Origin: BD2-11 clade cluster bacterium bin43
GTDB taxonomy: Bacteria; Gemmatimonadota; Gemmatimonadetes; Longimicrobiales; Gaopeijiaceae
DNA: 64,000 bases
Assembly: GCA_002238605.1 (NCBI GenBank)
Contig: MPMR01000010.1
Location: 62,001-126,000, forward strand
Direction: 5' to 3'
Under the pieces are notes generated by a model, which worked only from the letters and a program-made list of their open reading frames with translations, had not been told where the DNA came from and ran no database searches. Both the position numbers and the translations under genes were made by a program. Position 1 is the stretch's first letter. Every line of letters starts with the position of its first letter. This document shows, piece by piece, positions 40,632 to 51,510 of the stretch.

Positions 40632-41702
40632 TCATCTCCGGATGCGCTGAACCTCCAGCAGGCGCCTGCGTACCTCCTCCGCCTTCCCTTCTTCCTCCAA
40701 CTGGCTCCAGAGCCGCTCGATGGTGGCTCCATCCACATACCCCGGAACCGTCGTCAGCCATCCCTGCGCGGCCCGATACGCGTTCACGGCATCCACGGTT
40801 TCCTGGGTGTAGACGTTCCAGTCCTCATCCTCGGGCGAGACGTCGTCGGCGTCCGCGCGGAAATAGCCGAGCTCGTGCAGCATGAGTTTGAGCTGGTATA
40901 CGTCGCGGCCGATCTCCTGCTGGAGCGTGCGGAAGCCGAGGGTCTCGGAGATGTTGTCGTAGATGCGGCGCATCTCCGCGATCGGTTCCCCGTGCTCGCA
41001 CACGTTGATCTGCACCGTGAGGCCGTCCTGGCGGCGGGCCATTCCGGGACGTGGATCGGCGACCATGACCGCGGCGGACTGGGCCTCGCCATGGCGCGCG
41101 TCCCCGCCCACCTGCTGCCCGGCCTGCAGCGCCTCGATGAGTCTGTCGGCCAGGTGGCGGGCCGTGCCCTGGGTGGACTCGAAGCTGTCTCCCACGGCGT
41201 CGATCACTTCCGGCCCCACGAGGATGTTGCCCTGGGTGACGTAGTTGGGGCCCGCGCGATGCCCGGCCCACGGGCGGGCGCCGGTGCCGGTGTGCTGGGC
41301 GGAGCGGCCGTCCACGCCGATGACGCCGATCTGGCGCCGGGTCGGGTTGTCGTCCTCCGCCAGGCGCCGGCCCAGGGCTTCCTCCGGCAGGACGCCCTCC
41401 TCCATCAGGCCGAGGAGCTCGTAGCCGTATTCGGTGCGGGTCGCCGCCTGGGTGGCCACCGCGCCCACGCCCGCGCGCACCCAAGGCACCCCGTTGCCCA
41501 CGCAGGCGTTGCGGGTGGTGACCGCGACCCCCGACTCCCCGGTAGCGGGATCGATGGCGGCGATCGAGAAGGTGTGGAAGAACAGTTCATCGCCGCCCCA
41601 CGCCGCCGGCTCCTGCGCGCCGGCGCGCGCGGCGGACAGAGCGGTGTGTGCGGCAAGGGCCAGGGCGAGCGGCATCCACCGGGCTGCTGGTGTACCGGGC
41701 AT
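40632..41702 (-). CDS. DUF1028 Ntn-hydrolase-like secreted protein
   Basis: 356 residues, ATG 41702 with a strong AGGAGG site. The signal peptide ends ARAGAQ. The DUF1028 domain starts at FHTFSIAAIDPATGESGVAVTTRN and continues through VPWVRAGVGAVATQA and HRAGPNYVTQGNILVG. The C-terminal 100 residues (YQLKLMLHELGYF ... TVDAVNAYRAAQGW) look like a peptidoglycan-binding-type helical domain, as in other family members. Its catalytic activity is unproven. It is 43 bp upstream of the LolA-like gene and divergent from coxS. Confidence 0.9.
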   Translation of the reverse strand: MPGTPAARWMPLALALAAHTALSAARAGAQEPAAWGGDELFFHTFSIAAIDPATGESGVAVTTRNACVGNGVPWVRAGVGAVATQAATRTEYGYELLGLMEEGVLPEEALGRRLAEDDNPTRRQIGVIGVDGRSAQHTGTGARPWAGHRAGPNYVTQGNILVGPEVIDAVGDSFESTQGTARHLADRLIEALQAGQQVGGDARHGEAQSAAVMVADPRPGMARRQDGLTVQINVCEHGEPIAEMRRIYDNISETLGFRTLQQEIGRDVYQLKLMLHELGYFRADADDVSPEDEDWNVYTQETVDAVNAYRAAQGWLTTVPGYVDGATIERLWSQLEEEGKAEEVRRRLLEVQRIRR

Positions 41703-41770
41703 TTGTCATCCTCCTGATGCTGTGCGGAAAATCTTCCCGGCAACGTAGGCAGGGACCGTCGTCGAACAAA

Positions 41771-41931
41771 GATCGCCGGCGGGTGTGAACCGGGATCGGC
41801 AGCGGGTGTGAACCGGGATCGCCGGCGGGGGCGAAAGGAGATTGCAGGTGGCCGCGAACGACGATTGCCCGTGGTCGCGAACGACGATTGCCCGCGGTCG
41901 CGAGCAGAGATTGCGCCGCCCTCGGCACTCG
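41771..41931. repeat. Seven 23-bp tandem repeats in the DUF1028/coxS divergent spacer
   Basis: Units start at 41771, 41794, 41817, 41840, 41863, 41886 and 41909 with exactly constant length, every one beginning GAT(C/T)G. The consensus is GAT-YG-CC-GG-GGTCGCGAAC-GAC with gradual drift from one end to the other. There are no spacers. It occupies most of the 297-bp gap between two divergent start codons, so it may overlap promoters of both the Lol-like operon and the cox genes. Confidence 0.93.
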
Positions 41932-41999
41932 AAGTAACATCGGCTGGAGAAAGCCAATTTGGTTCCAATGAAACTCACCCGATCCGGCAAGGAGGTTCG

Positions 42000-42469
<470 letters not shown>

Positions 42470-42473
<4 letters not shown>

Positions 42474-44845
42474 GTGACAACGGAAGCAACGGAACCGGCT
42501 TCATCGGCGCGAGCCTCAAGCGCAAGGAAGACGCCCGCTTCCTGACCGGACGCGGACGCTACACCGACGACATCAACCTGCCCGGGCAGCTGTACGCCCA
42601 CCTGCTGCGCTCGACGGTCGCGCACGCCAGCCTGGGAAGTGTGGACACCAGCGCGGCGAAGGCGGCGCCGGGCGTGCACGCCGTGTTCACGGGAGCGGAC
42701 ATGGAGCATGTGGGCGGCGTGCCGACCGGGTGGCTGATTCACTCGAAGGACGGCTCGCCCATGGTGGAGCCGAAGCACCCGGCCATGGCCGTCGGCAAGG
42801 TGCGCCACGTGGGTGAAATCGTGGCCATCGTGGTGGCGGAGACGCGCGACCAGGCGCGCGAGGCCGCGGCCCTGATCGACGTCGACTACCAGGACCTGCC
42901 CGCGGTCGCCTCGCTCGAGGCCGCCCGCGCGGACGGCGCGCCGAAAGTGTGGGACGAAGCCGACGGCAACCTGTGCTACGACTGGGAGGTGGGTGACCGG
43001 GCGGCCGCGGAAGCGGCCATCGACGGCGCCGCCCACGTGGTTTCCATCGACGTGGTGAACCAGCGGCTGGTGCCCAACGCCATCGAGCCGCGGGCCGCCA
43101 TCGGCAACTTCGACCCGACCACCGACGAGTACACCCTCTACACCACCAGCCAGAACCCCCATCTGATCCGGCTGCTGCTGGGCGCCTTCGTACTCGGCCT
43201 GCCCGAGCACAAGCTGCGCATCGTGGCGCCCGATGTCGGGGGCGGCTTCGGATCGAAGATCCCCCACTACGCGGAAGAGGCGATCCTCACCTGGACCGCG
43301 GGCCAGCTGTGCCGGCCCGTGAAGTGGACCTCGGACCGTTCCGAGGCCTTCGTCTCCGACACCCAGGGCCGCGACCATCTTAGCACCGCCACGCTGGGGC
43401 TGGACCAGGACGGCAGGTTCGTCGGTCTCAAGGTCTCCACCAAGGCCAACCTGGGGGCCTACCTGTCCACCTTCGCGACCTGCGTGCCGACCTACCTGTA
43501 CGGCATCCTGTTCGCGGGGCCGTACACGACCCCGGCCATCTACGTGGAGGTCGAGGGGGTGTTCACCAACACCGTCCCTGTAGACGCGCTGCGGGGGGCG
43601 GGGCGGCCGGAGGCCACCTACCTGCTCGAGCGCCTGGTCGACAAGGCCGCCGCCGCGACCGGCATCGACCGGGTCGACATCCGGCGCCGCAACTTCATCC
43701 GCGAGTTCCCCTACCAGACCCCGGTCGCCCTCCAGTACGACCAGGGCGACTACGACGCCACCCTCGACCTCGCGCTGAGCGCCGCCGACTGGGACGGCTT
43801 CGAGGCGCGCCGGTCGGAGGCGGGCAGCCGCGGGAAACTGCGCGGCATCGGCATCTCGACCTTCATCGAGGCGTGCGGCATTGCGCCCTCGGCGGTGGTG
43901 GGGTCGCTGGGCGCGCGCGCCGGGCTGTACGAGGTGGGCAGCGTGCGCGTGCATCCCACTGGCTCGGTGTCGGTCTTCACCGGCACGCACAGCCACGGCC
44001 AGGGGCACGAGACCACCTTCGCCCAGATCGTCGCCGAGACGCTGGGCGTCGACTTCGAGGCCGTCGACGTGGTGCACGGCGACACCAACGCAATCCCCTT
44101 CGGCATGGGCACCTACGGGTCGCGCTCACTGGCCGTGGGCGGCACCGCCATCTACAACGCCGTGCAGAAGGTCATCGCCAAGGGCAGGAAGATCGCCGCC
44201 CATCTCCTGGAGGCCTCCGAGGAGGACATCGAGTTTGCCGACGGCAACTTCACGGTGGCCGGCACCGACCGCTCGAAGAGCATCGGCGAGGTCGCGCTGA
44301 CCGCGTATGTGCCCCACAACTATCCCGAGGGCCTCGAGCCCGGCCTCGAGGAGACCGCGTTCTACGATCCCCTCAACTTCACCTTCCCCGCCGGCACCCA
44401 CATCGCCGAGGTGGAGGTGGACCCCGAGACCGGCGTAGTCGAGCTGGTGAGCGTGACCGGCGCCGACGACGTCGGGCGCATCATCAACCCCATGATCGTC
44501 AACGGGCAGCTGCACGGCGGCCTGGCCCACGGCATCGGACAGGCGCTGCTCGAGCACTGCGAGTACGACGCGGAGGGCCAGCTGGTGACGGGTTCGTACA
44601 TGAACTACACCATGCCGCGCGCGGGCGACCTGCCCAACTTCAACATCAACCACAACACGACCCATTGCACGCATAACCCGTTGGGGGTGAAGGGAGTCGG
44701 CGAGGTCGGCTCGATCGGCGTTCCGCCCGCGGTGATCAACGCGGTGGTCGACGCGCTGAGCCCGCTGGGCGTGACCCACATCGAGATGCCCGCCACATCG
44801 GAGCGGGTTTGGCAAGCGATTCAGGCCGCACAGGCCCAGGACTGA
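42470..44845 (+). CDS. Molybdenum hydroxylase large subunit, form II CO-dehydrogenase-like (CoxL-like)
   Basis: 791 residues from ATG 42470. It binds the molybdopterin cofactor: [28 protein letters not shown], and the C-terminal [22 protein letters not shown]. The active-site loop reads [17 protein letters not shown]. True CO dehydrogenases (form I) have AYRCSFR with the Cu-ligating Cys; form II proteins have AYRGAGR, and this one has LRGAGR, so it should not be called a CO dehydrogenase. The substrate is probably an aldehyde, N-heterocycle or similar. It forms a complex with the adjacent S and M subunits, located in the cytoplasm. Confidence 0.95.
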
Positions 44846-44858
44846 CCGGAGAGCGAAC

Positions 44859-45653
44859 GTGGACGATTTTCAATATCACGCACCGTCTTCGGTTGACGGT
44901 GTCCTGAGCGCCCTCAGGGGCGCGGACGACGGCAAGGTGCTGGCGGGGGGCATGAGCCTGCTGCCCGTCATGAAGCTGGCCATGGCCGCCCCGAGCGATC
45001 TGGTGTCGCTGCGCAACGTGCCGGGACTGAGCGACATCGAGGATCACGGGCACTGCCTCAAGATCGGCGCGTGTTGCACGCACGCGCAGGTTGCGGCGTC
45101 GAGCGTGGTGCGGGAGCGCATCCCGGCGCTGGCGGCGATGGCCGGCCGCATCGGCGACCCCCAGGTGCGCAACCGCGGCACCATCGGCGGCTCGGTGGCC
45201 CACAACGATCCCGCGGCGGACTATCCGGCGGCGTGCGTCGGGCTGGGCGCGACCATCATCACCGACCGGCGCAAGATCTCCTCGGACGACTTCTTCGGGG
45301 CGATGTTCGAGACGCCGCTGGAGGAGGATGAACTGGTCACCGCCGTGTGCTTTCCGATCCCGGACCGGGCCGCCTACGCGAAGTTCGAGAACCCGGCGTC
45401 GAAGTACGCGGTCGCGGGGGTGATGGTGGCCGAGGATTCCGATGGCGTGCGGGTCGCGGTGACCGGCGCGGGCGCGGGCGTCTTCCGTGTGGCGGAGATG
45501 GAGGCCGCGCTGGCGGACGACTTCTCGGCCGATGCGGTCGCGGGCATCGGCGTATCTTCGGACGGGCTGCTGTCCGACAACGTGGCGGGCGCCGAGTACC
45601 GGGCCCATCTGGTCACGGTGATGGCGAAGCGGGCCGTGGAGGCCTGCGGCTAG
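44859..45653 (+). CDS. coxM: Molybdenum hydroxylase FAD-binding medium subunit (CoxM-like)
   Basis: 264 residues from GTG 44859 (GGAG upstream), 13 bp after coxL. FAD-binding motifs AGGMSLLPVMKL (residues 30-41) and TIGGSVAHNDPAADYPA (about 108-124) are intact. It is slightly shorter than the typical 280-290. It takes electrons from the iron-sulphur subunit and passes them to a quinone or other acceptor. Confidence 0.94.
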   Translation: MDDFQYHAPSSVDGVLSALRGADDGKVLAGGMSLLPVMKLAMAAPSDLVSLRNVPGLSDIEDHGHCLKIGACCTHAQVAASSVVRERIPALAAMAGRIGDPQVRNRGTIGGSVAHNDPAADYPAACVGLGATIITDRRKISSDDFFGAMFETPLEEDELVTAVCFPIPDRAAYAKFENPASKYAVAGVMVAEDSDGVRVAVTGAGAGVFRVAEMEAALADDFSADAVAGIGVSSDGLLSDNVAGAEYRAHLVTVMAKRAVEACG

Positions 45654-45674
45654 CGGGACCGCACGAACCGGCAG

Positions 45675-46745
45675 ATGGACGAAACAGAGAGGGCGCGGGG
45701 CCGCGCTGAGCAGAGCGGTCCTGCGCCCTCGCCGCGTTCGGTCGACGACGGGGGCGGTCCTGCACCCCTTCCCCGGTCCGTGGACGACGCCGTGGCGCTG
45801 CTCGGCGGCCAGGGGTATGTCGCGGACGCGAGCCTCGGGACCGCTCTCTTTCTGGCGCTCGAGCTGGGCCGTCCCCTGTTCCTGGAGGGAGAGGCGGGGG
45901 TAGGCAAGACCGAGCTGGCCCGGTCGGTGGCGGGCGCGCTGGGCAAGCCCCTGGTGCGGCTCCAGTGCTACGAGGGGCTGGACATGGCCGCGGCCGCCTA
46001 CGAGTGGAACTTCGCGAAGCAGATGATCCACATCCGGGCCGCGGAGCTGGGACGGGATCTGGAGCCGGGACGCGGCGTCCAACCGGGGGCCGGCGCGGCG
46101 GGCAGCGACGGCACCAGAGGCGAAGGCTCGACACACCTCTCCGAGCGCGGTTCACTTCCGGCGGTCGAAGGCGACGTTTTCGGCGAGGAGTTCCTGATCC
46201 GGCGTCCGCTGCTGCAGGCGCTGGACCCGGCGGACGGGGTGGCGCCCGTGCTCCTCATCGACGAGCTGGACCGCAGCGACGAGCCCTTCGAGGCGTATCT
46301 CCTGGAGGTGCTCTCGGACTTCCAGATCACCATCCCCGAGCTGGGCACCATCCGGGCGGAGACTCCGCCGGTGGTGGTCATCACCTCGAACCGCACCCGT
46401 GAGATCCACGACGCCCTCAAGCGCCGCTGCATCTACCACTGGATCGACTATCCGACGGCGGAGCGGGAGATGGCGATCCTCGCGTCGCGGGTGCCGGAAG
46501 CGCCGGAGGGGCTGAGCACCCAGGTCGTGGGTTTCGTGCGCAAGGTGCGCGAGATGGAGCTGTTCAAGCGGCCCGGCGTGGCCGAGACCCTGGATTGGGC
46601 GCGCGCCCTGATGGCCCTGGACCGCCGGGTACTCGACCGCGAGACGGTGAACCGCACGCTGGGCGTGCTGCTCAAGTACCAGGACGACCTCGAGCAGCTG
46701 CGGCGGGACGGGGGCCTGGAGGAGGCGATGGCGGGGGCGGAGTAA
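45675..46745 (+). CDS. coxD: MoxR-family AAA+ ATPase, CoxD-like
   Basis: 356 residues, ATG 45675. An acidic/Pro-rich N-terminus (about 1-40) precedes the AAA+ core: Walker A GEAGVGKTE, the CoxD-type LVRLQCYEGLDMAAAAYEWNFAKQM, a Gly-rich loop insert (about 125-165), Walker B LLIDELDR, and sensor 1 VVVITSNRTREI. CoxD works with the VWA protein CoxE to mature the metal centre of CO-dehydrogenase-type enzymes. Here the coxE-like gene is displaced 3.6 kb downstream by four inserted genes. Confidence 0.92.
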   Translation: MDETERARGRAEQSGPAPSPRSVDDGGGPAPLPRSVDDAVALLGGQGYVADASLGTALFLALELGRPLFLEGEAGVGKTELARSVAGALGKPLVRLQCYEGLDMAAAAYEWNFAKQMIHIRAAELGRDLEPGRGVQPGAGAAGSDGTRGEGSTHLSERGSLPAVEGDVFGEEFLIRRPLLQALDPADGVAPVLLIDELDRSDEPFEAYLLEVLSDFQITIPELGTIRAETPPVVVITSNRTREIHDALKRRCIYHWIDYPTAEREMAILASRVPEAPEGLSTQVVGFVRKVREMELFKRPGVAETLDWARALMALDRRVLDRETVNRTLGVLLKYQDDLEQLRRDGGLEEAMAGAE

Positions 46746-46841
46746 GCCAGGCCGGGTCGGCCCTTTTTCTGCCGGAGCAGGGTATTCCGCAGGGCACTCG
46801 CGGCACTCGCCGCATCCGAACGCCCCGAAGGAGCCAGACAA

Positions 46842-47738
46842 GTGCACTTGCCACGACCTTCGTCCGCCTTGCCGGGGCGGATGCTGTTGCTCATTGCTTC
46901 CCTGATCGTCGTTACGACTGCACTCCCCGCCGCGGCCCGTGCCCAGACGCCACCGGACATCCCCGCTCCGAGCGACGCCCTCTACGAGGTGCGGCTCGGT
47001 GACGGCTCCGTGATCTACGCGCGCGTCGTGGAGTTCGACGAGGCGCGGGTGGTGTTCGAGACCGTGGGCGGTGCCCGCCTCGATGTCGAACGGACCGGGA
47101 TCGAGGGCATCCGTCCGGCTCGTGGACAGGTCGTCGACGGCGAATTCCGCACCGAGGATCCCGGCGCTACCCGGCTGTTCTTCACCTCGACCGGGCGCTC
47201 GCTCGAACGCGGGGAGTCGTACGTCGGCACATACGTGGTCGTCCTGCCGTTCGCCGCGGTCGGAGTGACCGACCGTTTCACGATCGTTGGCGGGGCCCCC
47301 GTTCTCTTCGGCGAGCTCGAGCCGTTCTACCTCGGTCCGAAGGTGCAGATTCTCCGTCACCTCGAGGTACAGGCCTCCATCGGAACCCTCGCCTTCTTCT
47401 TCGACGACGAGGTGGTCGGGGTCGCCTACGGGGTGGCCACGTTCGGAGACACGGACGATGCCCTGTCCGCGGGAATCGGCTACTTCTATTCGGGAGACGA
47501 GGTCCTGAACGAGCCGGCGTTCATGGTGGGGGGCGAAACCCGGGTCAGCCGCAGGATCAAGCTCCTCACCGAGAACTACATCCTTCCCGACGCCGTGGGC
47601 GTCGTCCTGTCCGGGGGAGTTCGGATCATCGGAGACCGCTTCAACACCGAGGTCGGAGCCATGGGCGCCATCGCGGACGGCGGCGACGGCGGTTGCTGCG
47701 TCCCGCTCATCAATTTCTCGTACTCGTTCGGGAGATAG
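46842..47738 (+). CDS. Secreted protein of unknown function, possibly outer membrane
   Basis: 298 residues from GTG 46842 (AAGGAG upstream). The signal peptide (MLLLIASLIVVTTALPAAARA, residues 14-34) is followed by a small beta-rich domain (YEVRLGDGSVIYARVVEFD ... RTGIEGIRPARGQVVDG, about 48-100) resembling SH3-like modules. The remainder is an alternating-strand region ending FSYSFGR, compatible with a small beta-barrel. I recognise no family. It is located between coxD and the FG-GAP lipoprotein, on the same strand. Confidence 0.75.
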   Translation: MHLPRPSSALPGRMLLLIASLIVVTTALPAAARAQTPPDIPAPSDALYEVRLGDGSVIYARVVEFDEARVVFETVGGARLDVERTGIEGIRPARGQVVDGEFRTEDPGATRLFFTSTGRSLERGESYVGTYVVVLPFAAVGVTDRFTIVGGAPVLFGELEPFYLGPKVQILRHLEVQASIGTLAFFFDDEVVGVAYGVATFGDTDDALSAGIGYFYSGDEVLNEPAFMVGGETRVSRRIKLLTENYILPDAVGVVLSGGVRIIGDRFNTEVGAMGAIADGGDGGCCVPLINFSYSFGR

Positions 47739-47770
47739 GCTGGCCCGTGGGCAACAGCAAAAGGCGAGTC

Positions 47771-49402
<1,632 letters not shown>

Positions 49403-49472
49403 TCCACCACCGGGCGTTGCCCCCAGCGCTCACGCGCCGCGACGGCTGACCAGGTCTTCTTGCTGACCCATA

Positions 49473-49505
49473 GATATGGCTGCTATCATATGGCTGACCC
49501 ATATC
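49473..49505. promoter_or_regulatory. Likely VapBC operator
   Basis: Inverted repeat GATATGG (49473-49479) / CCATATC (49499-49505) with an additional CATATGG at 49487-49493, inside a duplicated GCTGACCCATA. It lies 22 bp before vapB and matches the autoregulatory palindromes usual for such modules. Confidence 0.65.
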
Positions 49506-49526
49506 TTCTTCAGGGGAACCGATCTC

Positions 49527-49760
49527 ATGAAAACGACCCTCAACCTGAACGACCACATCCTGCGGCGGGCCAAGCGTCGTGCCAGGAGAGATGGCACAAC
49601 GCTGACGCGCTTCGTGGAGGATGCGCTGCGGACCAGGCTGATGGAGGATTGCCGCAAACCGGCCTTCAAACTGGTGCTTGAGACCGTTCGTGGACACGCG
49701 CCGCCGAACGTCGACGTCTCCGACCGCGAGGCTCTCTATGACGTGATCGACCACGCATGA
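49527..49760 (+). CDS. vapB: VapB-type antitoxin
   Basis: 77 residues from ATG 49527 (AGGGG upstream). The N-terminal ribbon-helix-helix MKTTLNLNDHILRRAKRRAR is followed by GTTLTRFVEDALRTRL and a C-terminal toxin-binding tail. It overlaps vapC by 4 bases. It neutralises the PIN toxin and, with it, represses the promoter at the upstream palindrome. Confidence 0.9.
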   Translation: MKTTLNLNDHILRRAKRRARRDGTTLTRFVEDALRTRLMEDCRKPAFKLVLETVRGHAPPNVDVSDREALYDVIDHA

Positions 49761-50182
49761 TCGCCATCGATACCAACATCCTGATCTACGCGCACCGCGC
49801 CGAAACCACTCTTCACGAATCCGCGGCCACGAGACTGACCGAACTCGCGGAGGGAACCGGGCCCTGGGGGCTACCGGTCTTCTGCATCGCGGAGTTCTCG
49901 CGTGTGGTGACCCATCGAAGGGTATTCAACCCGCCCTCGACGATCGAAAAGGCGTTCGGCTTCATCGAAAACGTGGTTGCATCCCCCACATGCCGTGTCC
50001 TCCATCCCGGGACGGATTATCTCGCGCTGTTGGGCGAGACCGCTCGCCGCGCCGACGCGCGAGGCAATCTGATGTTCGATGCGCAACTGGCGGCACTGTG
50101 CACGGAACACGGCATCGGACGGCTTCTGACGAACGACCGTAACTTTGAGCGGTTCGATCACCTGGAGGTCATCTATCTTTAG
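49757..50182 (+). CDS. vapC: VapC-type PIN-domain toxin
   Basis: 141 residues, ATG 49757. PIN-domain acidic residues are present: Asp5 in IAIDTNIL, Glu46 in FCIAEFSRV, Asp in NLMFDAQLAAL and Asp in LLTNDRNF. VapC toxins are Mg-dependent RNases that cut tRNA or rRNA. It is inserted, with vapB, between the coxD and coxE genes, which suggests later acquisition. Confidence 0.92.
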   Translation: MIAIDTNILIYAHRAETTLHESAATRLTELAEGTGPWGLPVFCIAEFSRVVTHRRVFNPPSTIEKAFGFIENVVASPTCRVLHPGTDYLALLGETARRADARGNLMFDAQLAALCTEHGIGRLLTNDRNFERFDHLEVIYL

Positions 50183-50189
50183 ACTGCGT

Positions 50190-50207
50190 TCGGGCACACA
50201 CGCCCGA
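50190..50207 (+). terminator. Possible vapBC terminator hairpin
   Basis: TCGGGC-ACACAC-GCCCGA, a 6-bp perfect stem 8 bp after vapC; no T tract, so weak. Confidence 0.35.
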
Positions 50208-50331
50208 GCGCGGCCTCGCTCGAGATGAGGTACATCCTCTAGATTCGCGCGGCGCCTCCGGAAGCCGGGAAGAGAATCCTCACGCCTGGTCAGCCGTCCA
50301 CCAATCCTTCACCGGCAAGCCACCGCCGCGT

Positions 50332-51510
50332 ATGCGCCGACAGCCCACCGACCCCACCGGCAGGCTCGCCGACAACGTCGCCCGTTTCGTGCGCATGCTG
50401 CGCGCGGCCGGCATGCCGGTGGGTCCCGGCCACACCATCTCCGCGGCGCGTGCGCTGGGAGCCGTCGACACCACCGAACGGAGCCAGTTCTACTGGGCGC
50501 TGCACGGGACCCTGGTCTCGGCGCCGGAACAGCGCGCCATCTTCGACAGCGCCTTTCGTCTCTTCTGGCGGGATCCGCTGGGGCGGGACGAGGCCCTGCA
50601 GGCGCTGCTCTCCACGTCGCGCATGGGCGAGGGCGAGGCGGGCGAACGGGCCCCGGCCCGACTGTCGCCGGGAACGGCCCCGGGGTACGCGGAAGCCGTT
50701 CGCGCGCGGGAAGGCGAGGAGATCTCCGTGCGCATGGCCTTCTCCCCGTCGGAGGTGCTGCGCACCAAGGATTTCGAGCAGATGACCGCGGCGGAGGTCC
50801 GGCAGGCCAGAGAGGCGCTACGCCACCTGAAGCTGGACTTGCGCCCGATCCCGACGCGTCGCTTTCGCCCCGATCCCCACGGCACCGGGATCGACGCGCG
50901 CCGCACGTTGCGCGCCAGCCTGCGCACCGGCGGGTACCCCATGTCCCTGAAGCGCCGCGCGCACGCCACGCGCCGCCCGACGCTGGTGGCCATCTGCGAC
51001 ATCTCGGGGTCGATGGAGACCTATTCACGCATCCTGCTGCACTTCTTCCATACGCTGACCAATGCCGGCGAGCGCATCCACACCTTCCTCTTCGGCACCC
51101 GGCTCACAAACGTCACGCGCCTGCTTCGAGACCAGGACGTGGACCGGGCGATGGACCGCGTGGGGCAGACGGTGCTCGACTGGTACGGCGGCACGCGCAT
51201 CGGGGCGGCGCTGCGGGCCTTCAACCTGCACTGGTCCCGGCGCCTGCTGGCGGAGGGCACGGTGGTGCTGCTGGTGACCGATGGGCTCGACCGGGAGGGG
51301 GCCAGCGGGATCGCCTTCGAGGCCCGGCGGCTGAGGAAGTCGTGCCGGCGGCTGATCTGGCTCAATCCGCTGCTGCGCTTCGAGAAGTTCGCGCCCCGGG
51401 CCGCGGGCATCCGGGCGCTCCTGCCCGAAGTGGACGAGCATCGGCCGGTGCATGACCTGGCGAGCGTGGAGGCCCTGGCGAGAGCGTTGGGGCATGCACC
51501 CGTCCCTTGA
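50332..51510 (+). CDS. coxE: VWA-domain protein, CoxE-like
   Basis: 392 residues from ATG 50332; no obvious ribosome site. The N-terminal helical region (LADNVARFVRMLRAAGMPVGPG, ERSQFYWALHGTLVSAPEQR) and the RPTLVAICDISGSMETYSR VWA core with MIDAS DxSxS are typical of CoxE. Further motifs are WYGGTRIGAALRAF and LLVTDGLDREG. CoxE cooperates with the CoxD ATPase in maturing the molybdenum enzyme. Its last 4 bases overlap the start of a TonB-dependent receptor, so coxE opens a tightly coupled series of envelope genes. Confidence 0.92.
   Translation: MRRQPTDPTGRLADNVARFVRMLRAAGMPVGPGHTISAARALGAVDTTERSQFYWALHGTLVSAPEQRAIFDSAFRLFWRDPLGRDEALQALLSTSRMGEGEAGERAPARLSPGTAPGYAEAVRAREGEEISVRMAFSPSEVLRTKDFEQMTAAEVRQAREALRHLKLDLRPIPTRRFRPDPHGTGIDARRTLRASLRTGGYPMSLKRRAHATRRPTLVAICDISGSMETYSRILLHFFHTLTNAGERIHTFLFGTRLTNVTRLLRDQDVDRAMDRVGQTVLDWYGGTRIGAALRAFNLHWSRRLLAEGTVVLLVTDGLDREGASGIAFEARRLRKSCRRLIWLNPLLRFEKFAPRAAGIRALLPEVDEHRPVHDLASVEALARALGHAPVP

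Noticed and set aside
41771-41931. CRISPR array
   Set aside because: Units are contiguous 23-bp copies without spacers, the interiors drift, and no cas gene is present.
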